DNA of 64,000 bases from Caballeronia sordidicola (lineage in GTDB: Bacteria > Pseudomonadota > Gammaproteobacteria > Burkholderiales > Burkholderiaceae), in assembly GCF_001544455.2 (NCBI RefSeq), contig NZ_FCOC02000010.1, positions 62,001-126,000 on the forward strand, written 5' to 3'. This document shows, piece after piece, positions 1-8,671 of the stretch (positions within the stretch are counted from its first letter, which is position 1; each line of letters starts with the position of its first letter). Made by a program: the position numbers and the translations under genes. A model generated the notes under the pieces. The model made no database searches. It saw nothing but the letters and a program-made list of their open reading frames with translations, and was not told the DNA's origin.

Positions 1-202
1 GCAGTCCGCCGCTGCCGTATCTCCTTCACAGCAAACCGAGACACCCGCGCCCGCTTCAGCGGGTTCGTCGGATATCCAGAACTGGGCATTGCAGCAGACA
101 CAGCCATCCGCGGCTGTCTCGATCATTGCCCCGCCCAAAGAATCACCCGCTTCGCCTGCGTCCGACCCCCTGCTGCCTCCCGTGATTCACGAGGCGGAGT
201 GA
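1..202 (+). CDS. C-terminal end of an unidentified protein (partial)
   Basis: The window opens inside a gene whose last 66 codons are visible, in the frame starting at base 2, ending with TGA at 200-202. The visible tail is rich in Pro, Ala, Ser and Gln and ends ..PPVIHEAE. Such low-complexity tails occur on exported or envelope proteins, but no domain can be recognised. The phospholipase gene follows 61 bases later on the same strand, so the two could share a transcript. The product cannot be named from this fragment. Confidence 0.5.
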   Translation, partial: QSAAAVSPSQQTETPAPASAGSSDIQNWALQQTQPSAAVSIIAPPKESPASPASDPLLPPVIHEAE

Positions 203-263
203 TATCGAAGTACGACCCGCAACCTCGCTCACAACACTCTCCTCTCCACGACTGATCAAGACC

Positions 264-2369
264 ATGACCTTAAAAAGCCGACGTGACTTCCTCAGGGCTG
301 CCGTACAGGCAGCCGGTTCCGCCACAGCAATGGGCGTCGTGCCCGCAGGCATACGCAACGCACTCGCCATTCCCGCAAACAATGTCCACGGCAGCATCCA
401 GGACGTCGAGCACATCGTCGTGCTGATGCAGGAAAATCGCTCGTTCGATCATTACTTCGGCACGCTGCAAGGCGTGCGCGGTTTCGGTGATACGCGTGCC
501 GTGAAGTTGCCCAATGGCAAGCCTGTCTTCAATCAACCACTGGCCGCGGGTCTTGGCGAAGTGCTGCCGTTCCGTCCCAGCGCGCCGGATCTCGGCAACC
601 AGTTCATCCAGGACTTGCCCCATGACTGGACCTCGGGCAAGGGCGCTTATCACGATGGCCGCTACGACCAGTGGGTGCCGTACAAAGGCACGACCACCAT
701 GGCGTATCTGACGCGTGAAGACATTCCGTTTCACTATCAGCTAGCCGATGCTTTCACGATCTGCGACGCGTACCATTGCTCGATCAACTCATCGACAGAC
801 CCGAACCGGTATTACATGTGGACCGGCTGGATTGGCAACGACGGCAACGGCGGCGGACCCGTGGTCGACAACGCAGAGCTTGGCTACGGCTGGTCTTCCT
901 ATCCGGAAGTGCTGGAGAAAGCGAACATCTCCTGGAAGATCTATCAGGATGCAGGCACGGGACTCGATGCAAATGGCTCGTGGGGCTGGACCAACGATCC
1001 GTACATTGGCAACTATGGCGACAACGCGCTGCTTTACCTGAACCAGTATCGCAACGCGCAGCCAGGCAGCGCCCTGTATCAGAAGGCACGCACCGGCACG
1101 AACGCGCAAGCCGGCGACGGTTATTTCGACATCCTCAAGCGCGACGTGCAGAACAACGCGTTGCCGCAAGTCTCGTGGATCGTGGCGCCTGAAGCGTTTT
1201 CGGAACATCCGAACTGGCCGGCAAACTACGGCGCGTGGTATGTCGATCAGGTACTGCAGATCCTTACGTCGAATCCGGAGGTTTGGAGCAAGACGGTGTT
1301 GCTCATCAACTATGACGAGAACGATGGCTTCTTCGATCACGTCGTGCCGCCGTTCCCGCCAACATCTGCCGCTAATGGCAAGTCCACGGTCAGTATCGTC
1401 AACGAAATCTTCCCGGGTAGTTCGACATATCAGAGCGGCGCGTATGGGCTCGGAACCCGGGTGCCGATGCTCGTGGTCTCGCCCTGGTCGAAAGGCGGTT
1501 TCGTGTGTTCGGAAGTTTTCGATCACACCTCGGTGATTCAGTTCATCGAAAAGCGTTTTGGCTCGCGCCCGAACGTACTCGAATCGAATATCACGCCGTG
1601 GCGCCGGGCAATCTGCGGCGACCTGACGTCGGCGTTCAATTTCAAGAACCCGAACGCAGCCGTTCCGTCGCTCCCTGATACCAGTTCTTACGCTCCTGTT
1701 CAGAAGGTTCGTCATCCCGACTATGTTCCGGTTCCGCCCGCCGTTCAGGCCGTGCCGAAACAGGAACCCGGCGTGCGGCAAGCACGTGCGCTGCCCTATG
1801 AACTGTTCGTTCATGCGCACGCAGGCACCACGAATGGCGTCACGTTCGATTTCATCAATACCGGTAGCGTTGGTGCGACGTTTCTGGTCTTTACCGCCAA
1901 CAGCGCGGTCGCTCCAAGTTGCTATACGGTCGAAGCTGGAAAGCGGCTGCGCGACGATTTGCCGTTGGGACTTTCAAATGCCTACGATTATGTGATTCAC
2001 GGGCCTAATGGTTTTCTGCGGCGTTTTGCCGGGAAGGCCGTCGAGCAGCATTGGTGGAGCGACAATCAGGCAATCGCCGAAGTCGTGGAAGGTTACGATG
2101 TTGCTAATGGCAATCTTCAGTTGCGGTTGAAGAATCTTGGGACCGGGCGGTGTAATTTCATCATCAAAAGCGCTTACGAAACCGGAGCGACCATCAAGCA
2201 GCCCATTCGCGGTGGTGGGACCGAGACGGTGTATCTCGACTTGCGTGAATCGTTTGGATGGTATGACGTCACTATTACCATCGATACCGATAGCTCGTTT
2301 CATCGGCGTTTTGCCGGGCATGTGGAGACCGGGAAGAGCAGCATGACCGATCCTGCGCTGGGCAGCTAG
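264..2369 (+). CDS. plcN: Phosphocholine-specific phospholipase C, Tat-exported
   Basis: A 701-residue secreted phospholipase C that would hydrolyse phosphatidylcholine or related phospholipids to diacylglycerol and phosphorylcholine. The N-terminus has a twin-arginine signal (SRRDFL, residues 5-10) and a hydrophobic stretch ending near residue 36. The phosphoesterase/AcpA-family motif ENRSFDHYFG is at residues 57-66, and a second metal-site motif NYDENDGFFDH lies in the middle of the chain. The last ~200 residues form two repeats typical of the C-terminal domains of bacterial PlcN/PlcH enzymes. Length matches the family (about 700). Tat export suits an enzyme that folds with metal in the cytoplasm. 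PlcN and PlcH types cannot be separated by eye, so the symbol is tentative; the family call is firm. Confidence 0.93.
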   Translation: MTLKSRRDFLRAAVQAAGSATAMGVVPAGIRNALAIPANNVHGSIQDVEHIVVLMQENRSFDHYFGTLQGVRGFGDTRAVKLPNGKPVFNQPLAAGLGEVLPFRPSAPDLGNQFIQDLPHDWTSGKGAYHDGRYDQWVPYKGTTTMAYLTREDIPFHYQLADAFTICDAYHCSINSSTDPNRYYMWTGWIGNDGNGGGPVVDNAELGYGWSSYPEVLEKANISWKIYQDAGTGLDANGSWGWTNDPYIGNYGDNALLYLNQYRNAQPGSALYQKARTGTNAQAGDGYFDILKRDVQNNALPQVSWIVAPEAFSEHPNWPANYGAWYVDQVLQILTSNPEVWSKTVLLINYDENDGFFDHVVPPFPPTSAANGKSTVSIVNEIFPGSSTYQSGAYGLGTRVPMLVVSPWSKGGFVCSEVFDHTSVIQFIEKRFGSRPNVLESNITPWRRAICGDLTSAFNFKNPNAAVPSLPDTSSYAPVQKVRHPDYVPVPPAVQAVPKQEPGVRQARALPYELFVHAHAGTTNGVTFDFINTGSVGATFLVFTANSAVAPSCYTVEAGKRLRDDLPLGLSNAYDYVIHGPNGFLRRFAGKAVEQHWWSDNQAIAEVVEGYDVANGNLQLRLKNLGTGRCNFIIKSAYETGATIKQPIRGGGTETVYLDLRESFGWYDVTITIDTDSSFHRRFAGHVETGKSSMTDPALGS

Positions 2370-2428
2370 GGCTTTTTTTTCGGGGACGTTGCCAAGAGGT
2401 TGTGGCGTCGCCCGAAGGATTTTTTTGG

Positions 2429-2466
2429 GCAGCAGCTCTGCGTTTATGCCGGGTTGCTGCTTTTTT
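2429..2466 (+). terminator. Candidate intrinsic terminator after phospholipase C
   Basis: GCAGCA at 2429-2434 pairs with TGCTGC at 2455-2460 and is followed directly by six Ts. The stem is only 6 bp and the loop is long (20 bases), so it is a moderate candidate. It lies 60 bases after the plcN stop. Confidence 0.45.
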
Positions 2467-2533
2467 GGTTTTCGCGCATTTCTTGCTATTGTTTTATTGA
2501 GCACTATTAGCCACTGTCCGTGGCGGGACTTCA

Positions 2534-2560
2534 TTTCTTTTTCCAACGGCGAAAAAGAAA
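2534..2560. repeat. Perfect 10-bp inverted repeat, intergenic
   Basis: TTTCTTTTTC (2534-2543) and GAAAAAGAAA (2551-2560) are exact reverse complements around a CAACGGC loop. It lies midway between two convergent genes. The look is that of a dispersed intergenic element; copy number cannot be judged from this window. Confidence 0.5.
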
Positions 2561-2754
2561 CGAACAAAGAAAACGCCTTCCAACCGCTAATTCTTAAGTG
2601 GACCAAGCGTGCAGTTTCATCTGCTTGGGACTTCAAAAGAACCGTTGCCGCCATAACCACCAACACCTGAAACCCTTCCCCTCCGAACCCCTACATCCAC
2701 ACGCTTCGCCACCAGCGTTCTCGGGCAAGCTCTCGCGCTCTATCGTTTTTTCCC

Positions 2755-4815
2755 TCACGTTCCCGTGTAGCCTACGGGGCGGGTCGAGTTTGATTGCGCC
2801 ACGGCAGCGTTTTTTGACACCACGTATAACGGTGCTTCCGTCAAATTCAGCGACACCACTCCGTTGCTGTAAGCAACACTGGATGCATTGCCCATCCAGT
2901 CAAGTGTCTGTACCGTGCCGCTCGTTCCCGGCGCATCTACCGTGAGCACGTAGCCCACACTATAGGTCTGGCTGAAACCCGCACTCGCGCTCCATACCGC
3001 ATTGTTGTGCGTCCATAACGCCGTCACCACATCGCCCGTCCCCCGCTGTTGGAACGCGTATGCGTAGACGCCCGACGGCGTGCCCGTTACGGGTCCAAGC
3101 GTAGTGGTGCCGTCAAGCACACGCGTCATCGCCGCGACCGCCAGCGCCGCTGGCTTCGGGCTCACGTTGCTCGCACCAAATGAGCCCTGCGCATTGGACA
3201 AATCGAAGAACGTGCCATATCCCGTCTCGCCCGGATAATCCGCGCCGTAAAACACGTAGGTCTGGTCCGCACCCTCACCCAGCAAAATAATATGAGTCCG
3301 CGCCACGATTGCACCCTGCGCAAACAATACATTCGCGCTCGGATAGTCAGTGCCGTACGACGTTCCAAGGTCGTAGCTGATGCCGGTTTCAGTGACATAC
3401 AACTTCATGCCCGGACGGTAATCCGCCTGCATTTCCTGCCGCAAATTGCGCATCTCGTTCATGAGCGCATTCGCAGCGTTGGCCGGATCAGGGTCGGTCG
3501 CAAAACGCTCCGGCGGATGCGACGGCGATGTGCCCGCGTCGTAGTATCCATGCGTGGCTATGCCATCCAGATACCGCGCAAGACCAAGCGGCGCCATGGT
3601 CTTCAGACGCTGCGTGGTCAGCGACGGAAAAGCCCCCGTCGGCCCCATCACAACAGCATTGGGATCCGTCGCGTGAAGTCCCGTGTAAGCGAGCCTGTAC
3701 AGCGCCACGAAATCCGCATTCGATCCCAACCACGTCTGGTCCGGCTCCCACGTGACCTGATAGTAGTTGCCGGTCATCGCCGGAAAATACTTCTCGCGCA
3801 TTGCTTCGGTTTCCGAACCAACCTGACTCATGTATGCCTGGTAACCCGCCTGATCGGTCGGCAAGTACGAACTGTCATTGAATGCCGCGGTCGGACTGTC
3901 CCATCCCGGAATGCCGTCCAGACGCACCAGCCGCATGATCTCGCCCGCGGCATAACCGGTATCGGTGGTCGTGGCCGTGGCGGCAAAACTGTTGGGGCCG
4001 TTCGGCTCGGTGCTGGACAACTGCCGGTCGTCGATCGTGGAACTTATCCCCAGCGCGCGAAGCATCGCCGTCCAGCCGTTGAAACCCTGCATGCCGAACC
4101 GGTGCTGCTCCTGATGAGCATAGGTGGGCGCGGGCAGGCTCGACGTCACGTCAGGCAATACGCCAAAGGTCGCGAAACCCGTCGGGCGCGTTCCCGATGC
4201 CTGAACACTTCCACCCGCCTTCGCCAATGTCGCCGACACAGCGAAATACCCCGCCACGGTCGACGTGCAACTGAGCACCGTCGTACTGCCACCCGATGGC
4301 GCCGCAAAACCGCCGCTCGCCACCGTCTTGCCCAGTGCGTCGCTCACGTTCCAGGCAAGCGTATCGGCAGCCGGCGGATTCGTGGAGATCGCAAGCTGGA
4401 AGGTCGAACCCGACGCGAACATACGTGTTCCGTCGGCGCTGGATGTATCGGCCGAAATCAATCCACCAACCGACGATGACGCGCTTGTGACGGGCGACGC
4501 ACACGTCATGCGCAACGGCGCATTCGTCACGGTGGACGAAGAAGCCGCTGCCGGCGTTGCCCCCGTCGTTGCACCCGTCGTTGAGCCAGCCGTTGCGCCC
4601 GCAGTACCCGCCGTTCCCGACGCGCTGTCTGAGGTCCCACCTGATGTACCACCCGAGGCTGTCGCGGAGGTGCCGGAAGCAGTCGGCGAGGGGTTGCCAC
4701 TTGCGGCAGTGGCCGCGCTGCCATTGGCGGCGTCGCCGGAACCGCCTCCGCCACACGCCGCCAAGGTCAGCAAAACTAAACAAATTGAAGAGCTGAATAA
4801 TGCGGTTTTTTTCAT
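2755..4815 (-). CDS. Lipoprotein with glycoside-hydrolase-like TIM-barrel domain
   Basis: A 686-residue predicted outer-envelope lipoprotein. The start at 4815 is chosen because it gives a clean signal peptide with lipobox LAAC (Cys21) and is preceded by AGG about 10 bases upstream; the frame is open further upstream but that sequence does not look like protein. Residues 22-95 are a Gly/Ser/Thr/Ala linker. Residues ~105-215 look like a beta-sandwich. Residues ~230-600 resemble a clan-A (GH5/GH39-like) barrel with a candidate acid/base Glu357 in WEPDQTW and candidate nucleophile Glu476 in YVTETG. A C-terminal beta domain follows. The substrate is unknown; a cell-surface polysaccharide hydrolase is the best guess. 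The gene is monocistronic and convergent with plcN. Confidence 0.75.
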   Translation of the reverse strand: MKKTALFSSSICLVLLTLAACGGGGSGDAANGSAATAASGNPSPTASGTSATASGGTSGGTSDSASGTAGTAGATAGSTTGATTGATPAAASSSTVTNAPLRMTCASPVTSASSSVGGLISADTSSADGTRMFASGSTFQLAISTNPPAADTLAWNVSDALGKTVASGGFAAPSGGSTTVLSCTSTVAGYFAVSATLAKAGGSVQASGTRPTGFATFGVLPDVTSSLPAPTYAHQEQHRFGMQGFNGWTAMLRALGISSTIDDRQLSSTEPNGPNSFAATATTTDTGYAAGEIMRLVRLDGIPGWDSPTAAFNDSSYLPTDQAGYQAYMSQVGSETEAMREKYFPAMTGNYYQVTWEPDQTWLGSNADFVALYRLAYTGLHATDPNAVVMGPTGAFPSLTTQRLKTMAPLGLARYLDGIATHGYYDAGTSPSHPPERFATDPDPANAANALMNEMRNLRQEMQADYRPGMKLYVTETGISYDLGTSYGTDYPSANVLFAQGAIVARTHIILLGEGADQTYVFYGADYPGETGYGTFFDLSNAQGSFGASNVSPKPAALAVAAMTRVLDGTTTLGPVTGTPSGVYAYAFQQRGTGDVVTALWTHNNAVWSASAGFSQTYSVGYVLTVDAPGTSGTVQTLDWMGNASSVAYSNGVVSLNLTEAPLYVVSKNAAVAQSNSTRPVGYTGT

Positions 4816-5692
4816 TTGAATGATCGCCTGGTCGTAGCGATGAAACAGCATCGGGCGCAGCAGTGCTGCCAAGTACCCTGGAGGAACTCGGCGAAGAATT
4901 TGCATCAGGAGAAATAGACCGGCAGAAATGGGTATCGCGATTAATACACTTACACGATAAATGACCCACACCACACTTCTGCGATCCGAATGGATGTTAC
5001 ATAGACGAAACGTTTTGAACCAGCAAAAAAGACGTAACATGTTGTAACGTCTGACTAATAATCGGTAAAAATTAAATCATCAGAATAATGTTTTATCGAC
5101 TTTGAGTGGGTGGACAGGGATTGCGATATGGCGATGTTTCCAGCTCATTAATTAATCAGACAAAACAGGATTTTCAGCGTGTCAAAATTGAACCATTTTT
5201 TAGCGGTCAAACCGAGCTGGGAGCGCCGTGACCGTGACTTGCGTCCGCACCCATGTTTCCGCGGCTCGAGTTCATTGTTTATTTTCAGAAATTCGCGATC
5301 CGCATATATATCGGCGATCAAGTTCCGCGTGAAAAAGGCCATCGCAATTCCTGCGTAGTGTTCGCCCGAATTAACGGAGCGATTTCTTGAAACTTGAGCT
5401 TTTCCTTTCATGAAATGCTTCCAACTTCAGCCCACCAGGCATGCCGGCTTATTAATCCTGAAAGGAGCCTTTTTAATACGCAGCGTTGCCCATGCCCCGA
5501 CCGGCGTCGAAACGGCCATGCTGTTGCGAGGGCCAAGCACGAACGCGGAAATCCCGGCGGGCTGCGACGCCGTCCGTTCTGACCGTGCTTATCCGCGTTG
5601 CCTTTATAATCCGCCATGATTCCAATTTCCTGCCTCTCCGCCCGCCGCCCTCTTCGCGATTCCCGCGAAGTCCTTTTCTATGCGGCGGTCTC
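4816..5692. other. AT-rich gene-free gap with dyad symmetries
   Basis: An 877-base region between the divergent lipoprotein and kinase genes. It is clearly richer in A+T than its flanks between about 5010 and 5410. It holds a 21-bp near-palindrome (5031-5051), ATTAATTAAT at 5147-5156, and a partial half-site TGTTAC at 4995-5000. An 87-codon open frame on the minus strand (5148-5411) has no recognisable composition or ribosome-binding site and is not called. It must contain the promoters of both flanking genes. Confidence 0.6.
5031..5051. promoter_or_regulatory. 21-bp near-palindrome, candidate operator
   Basis: The arms GACGT/ACGTC and inner ACA/TGT are symmetric about the centre at 5041; only one pair in each arm and the central bases break the symmetry. 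The half-site GTAACA (5034-5039) recurs inverted as TGTTAC at 4995-5000. It lies 216 bases upstream of the lipoprotein start and is unlike the coding sequence around it. Confidence 0.4.
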
Positions 5693-6544
5693 ATGAAAAC
5701 GCCAAAAAGACTGTTGCCATTGCTGGAAGAAGGGCTTATCGACGAAGTCATCGGCCAGTTGATGAGCGGCAAGGAAGCGACCGTGTACGTAGTGCGAAGC
5801 GGCGACTCCACGCGCTGCGCGAAGGTCTACAAGGACGCAAAGCAGCGTAGCTTCCGCCAGGCGGCGTCGTATCGCGAAGGACGCTCGGTGAAGAACAGCC
5901 GGCAAGCACGCGCAATGGAAAAAGGCACGCGCTACGGCCGCCAGATGCAGGAGGAAGCGTGGCAGAACGCGGAGGTCGATGCGTTATTCAGGCTCGCCAA
6001 TGCGGGCGTTCGCGTGCCGCAGCCGTACATCTGCACTGACGGCGTGCTGTTGATGGAACTCGTGGTCGACGCCCAGGGTGACGTTGCGCCGCGTCTGAAC
6101 GACGTCGATATGAGCCACGACCGCGCGCTCGAATTGCACGACGCGCTGCTGCGTGAAGTCGTGCGCATGCTGTGCGCGGGCATGATCCACGGCGACCTGT
6201 CGGAATACAACATCCTGCTTGCGTCCGATGGCCCGGTGATCATCGACCTGCCGCAGGCGGTGGACGCCGCCGGCAACAACGAAGCGGCCGCCATGCTGCA
6301 ACGCGACGTCGATAACCTCGCGACTTACTTCGGCCAGTTCGCGCCGGAGTTGCTGAAAACAAGCTACGGCAAGGAAATGTGGGCGCTATACGAAGCGGGA
6401 TTGCTGAGCGTGGATACAAAGCTCACAGGCCACGTCGAATCCGATACTACCCCGGTCGATCTCGAAGCCGTGATGCAGGAAATCGAGGACATCCGGCTGG
6501 AAGAAGAAGCACGCATTCGCCGCGAGCAGGAACTCGGCAGCTAG
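5693..6544 (+). CDS. RIO-type atypical serine protein kinase
   Basis: A 283-residue protein kinase of the RIO family, of the bacterial type also found in Pseudomonas. ATP-binding Lys is Lys44 (CAKVYK). The catalytic loop HGDLSEYN is at residues 166-173 with Asp168 as the catalytic base, and the metal-binding Asp185 sits in IIDLPQAV. The N-terminal basic segment (residues 50-80) carries RGRS- and RYGRQ-like sequence found in RIO proteins. A charged helix ends the chain (EEEARIRREQE). Start at 5693 was chosen because homology begins at MKTPKR; the open upstream extension is not protein-like. The substrate is unknown. The gene converges with the sirtuin gene, with only 6 bases between stops. Confidence 0.85.
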   Translation: MKTPKRLLPLLEEGLIDEVIGQLMSGKEATVYVVRSGDSTRCAKVYKDAKQRSFRQAASYREGRSVKNSRQARAMEKGTRYGRQMQEEAWQNAEVDALFRLANAGVRVPQPYICTDGVLLMELVVDAQGDVAPRLNDVDMSHDRALELHDALLREVVRMLCAGMIHGDLSEYNILLASDGPVIIDLPQAVDAAGNNEAAAMLQRDVDNLATYFGQFAPELLKTSYGKEMWALYEAGLLSVDTKLTGHVESDTTPVDLEAVMQEIEDIRLEEEARIRREQELGS

Positions 6545-6550
6545 ATCCCG

Positions 6551-7408
6551 CTAACGGCTGCGTTCGAGCGCATCCGCCAGGCCGGACAACACCGGCCCGC
6601 ATTGCGCTTCGACCTTGAATTGCAGAAGCGCATCCGCCCGGGTGCGCCCCAGATTGACCGCCGCGATCGGCTTGCCGGCACGCGCCGCCCACTCGCAAAA
6701 CCGGAAGCCCGAATACACCATCAGCGACGAGCCGATCACAAGCATTGCATCGGCCTGGTCGAGCGCGGCCGCGGCTGCATCCACGCGCGTGCGTGGCACG
6801 CCCTCGCCAAAAAACACCACATCCGGTTTCAGCATTCCGCCACAGCGCAGGCAGGGTGGCGCATGGAATGCGTTGAAATCGTAGCCTTCGAGTTGCGCGT
6901 CGCCGTCCGCCACAGGCAACGCGGCCAGTCCAACAAAGCCCGGATTATCGGCAATGAGCCGCTGCTGGAGCGCGGCGCGCGGGGTTTCATCGCCGCACTC
7001 CATGCAGCGAACGCGGCCGATGTTGCCGTGCAGTTCGATCACATCGGTATTGCCCGCGCTCGTATGCAGTCCGTCGACGTTTTGCGTAACGAGCCGCTGA
7101 AAGACGCCAAGGCGTTCCAGCCGCGCCACCGCCAGATGCGCGGCATTTGGCGTAGCGCCTGCGACCATGGGCCAGCCGATCATGCTGCGTGCCCAATAGC
7201 GTTTGCGCGAAAATTCGGAGCCGATAAAATCCTTCAGCAAGATCGGCGCGCGCCCGGTGCGCTGCCCTTCTTCGTCGCGATAACAAGGTATTCCGGATTC
7301 CGTACTAATTCCCGCGCCGGACAATACGAACAGCCGCGGATATCGTTCGATGAATTCATGAAGCGGATCTAAGAGCGCGACAAGCGCGCTGGTCTGGGCA
7401 GGGTTCAT
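6551..7408 (-). CDS. NAD-dependent protein deacylase, Sir2 family (SIRT4-like class II)
   Basis: A 285-residue sirtuin that removes acyl groups from lysine using NAD+. Visible motifs are GAGIS (31-35), TQNVDGLH (108-115), the catalytic His127 in ELHGN, and a zinc site made of Cys135/Cys138 and Cys186/Cys189. The segment [14 protein letters not shown] (residues ~67-80) matches the class II, SIRT4-like branch rather than CobB, so the symbol cobB is not used. Likely cytoplasmic. It is adjacent and convergent to the RIO kinase, which may be chance. Confidence 0.9.
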   Translation of the reverse strand: MNPAQTSALVALLDPLHEFIERYPRLFVLSGAGISTESGIPCYRDEEGQRTGRAPILLKDFIGSEFSRKRYWARSMIGWPMVAGATPNAAHLAVARLERLGVFQRLVTQNVDGLHTSAGNTDVIELHGNIGRVRCMECGDETPRAALQQRLIADNPGFVGLAALPVADGDAQLEGYDFNAFHAPPCLRCGGMLKPDVVFFGEGVPRTRVDAAAAALDQADAMLVIGSSLMVYSGFRFCEWAARAGKPIAAVNLGRTRADALLQFKVEAQCGPVLSGLADALERSR

Positions 7409-7645
7409 TGCTGAAATGGTAATGGCTTTACGTTTTGTCTGCTCGCGGCGAACAACGGTGTTTTCTATTCCGCCTGCCTGGAAAGCCGAGTTCCCGAGGC
7501 GAGACCGATCGACACACGCAGCCCTCTTTGCGTTAGCCTTGCGTTAACTGCGGGGAACACGCGAGGTTTGCCGTGTTTCCCCAAGCGCTTTTTTGTCCGA
7601 TGGCAAAATATTTCCTCGTGAAATACAACTCAAAAAACTGAAACA

Positions 7646-8668
7646 GTGTCCCTATCCAGGCCCGCTAATCGAAACAAACCAGGTGCCGCGTTTTGCACCA
7701 CGTTATTCACCGGCGCTTTATGTGCGGCGCTGACGTTCCCGACTTCCGCTTCCGCCCAGGAACTGAACGTTCTGGCCGGACCACTGATCAGCCGGGGCGA
7801 GAACTCCTATTCGTGGGAAGGGAGCTATCGCGAAGGCCTCGGGCGCTATGCGGCATGGAGTTTCTCGTGGATCAACGAGGGACACATTCCCGACCATCAT
7901 CGCGATGGGCAAACGGTGCAACTCTGGGCCCGCCTGCCACTCTGGCGCGACCGGTTCGAGCTATCGGCGGGAGCGGGACCGTATCGATACTTCGACACCA
8001 CCGCCGCGCGCGCCGGTAACACCTATTCGAATACGCATGGCTGGGGCGCGGTGTGGAGCGCGCGCGCGGCGTATTACTTCGACCGCCGCTGGATCGCGCA
8101 AATGCAGGTGAATCACGTGCAGGCGTTCGGCGGTCCGGACACGACCGCGCTTCTGTTCGGCGTGGGTTATCAACTCGATGCAAACGGCGAACCCGGCCCG
8201 CGTCAAAGGCCAACGCCGCGAACGTCGGACGTTACCGGCAACGAACTGACGGTCATGCTCGGCAAGACGATCCTGAACAGCTATGACTCGGAGTCGTCCG
8301 TGGCGGAAAGCGTGGAGTATCGGCGCGGCCTGACCCGTTACATCGACATGAGCGCGTCGTACATTCATGAAGGCGGCCACATTCAGTCCCGGCGCGACGG
8401 CATTGCGCTGCAACTGTGGGCTACCCGCGCGTTTTTCAACGACCGGTTCACGCTCGGCGTGGGAGCGGGTCCGTATATCGCGATCACGCAGAACGACGAT
8501 CTGCCCGACAACCGTACCGGCGACGGGCGGGTTTCCGGGCTGGTATCGATGTCGGCGAGTTACCGGTTCGGGAAAAACTGGCTGACCCGGCTCACCTGGA
8601 ATCGGGTCGTCACGCGTTATGACCGGGACACCGACCTGATCGAAGCGGGCGTGGGCTGGCGGTTTTAG
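7646..8668 (+). CDS. Outer-membrane beta-barrel protein with two homologous halves
   Basis: A 340-residue exported protein starting at GTG. A signal peptide ends near ASA/QE (residue 37/38). The mature part consists of two related repeats, residues ~40-178 and ~200-340. Each has a LxxxGxI.S box, an EGLGRY or RGLTRY box, INEGHI or IHEGGHI, RDGxxxQLWA, GAGPY (109-113 and 273-277), and ends GVGYQL or GVGWRF. The alternating polar/aromatic strands and the C-terminal Phe are typical of outer-membrane barrels. Function is unknown; the duplication could form one 16-strand barrel or two 8-strand ones. No partner gene is adjacent. Confidence 0.7.
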   Translation: MSLSRPANRNKPGAAFCTTLFTGALCAALTFPTSASAQELNVLAGPLISRGENSYSWEGSYREGLGRYAAWSFSWINEGHIPDHHRDGQTVQLWARLPLWRDRFELSAGAGPYRYFDTTAARAGNTYSNTHGWGAVWSARAAYYFDRRWIAQMQVNHVQAFGGPDTTALLFGVGYQLDANGEPGPRQRPTPRTSDVTGNELTVMLGKTILNSYDSESSVAESVEYRRGLTRYIDMSASYIHEGGHIQSRRDGIALQLWATRAFFNDRFTLGVGAGPYIAITQNDDLPDNRTGDGRVSGLVSMSASYRFGKNWLTRLTWNRVVTRYDRDTDLIEAGVGWRF

Positions 8669-8671
8669 CGC

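Larger units (their letters stand above)
2370..2754. other. Gene-free gap between convergent genes
   Basis: This 385-base stretch lies between the stops of the phospholipase and lipoprotein genes. It has no convincing coding sequence. It holds a candidate terminator (2429-2466) and a perfect AT-rich inverted repeat (2534-2560) of the kind found in Burkholderia intergenic repeat elements. Several T runs are present on both strands. Confidence 0.6.

Noticed and set aside
789-1820. 343-codon open frame opposite the phospholipase gene
   Set aside because: It is antisense to a strongly conserved gene, is Arg/His-rich in the way of GC-rich shadow frames, and has no motif or ribosome-binding site.
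3292-4479. 395-codon open frame opposite the lipoprotein gene
   Set aside because: Arg-rich shadow frame without domains; the opposite strand has a lipobox and a coherent fold.
5148-5411. 87-codon minus-strand frame in the AT-rich gap
   Set aside because: No ribosome-binding site, no recognisable family, and odd composition; treated as noncoding.
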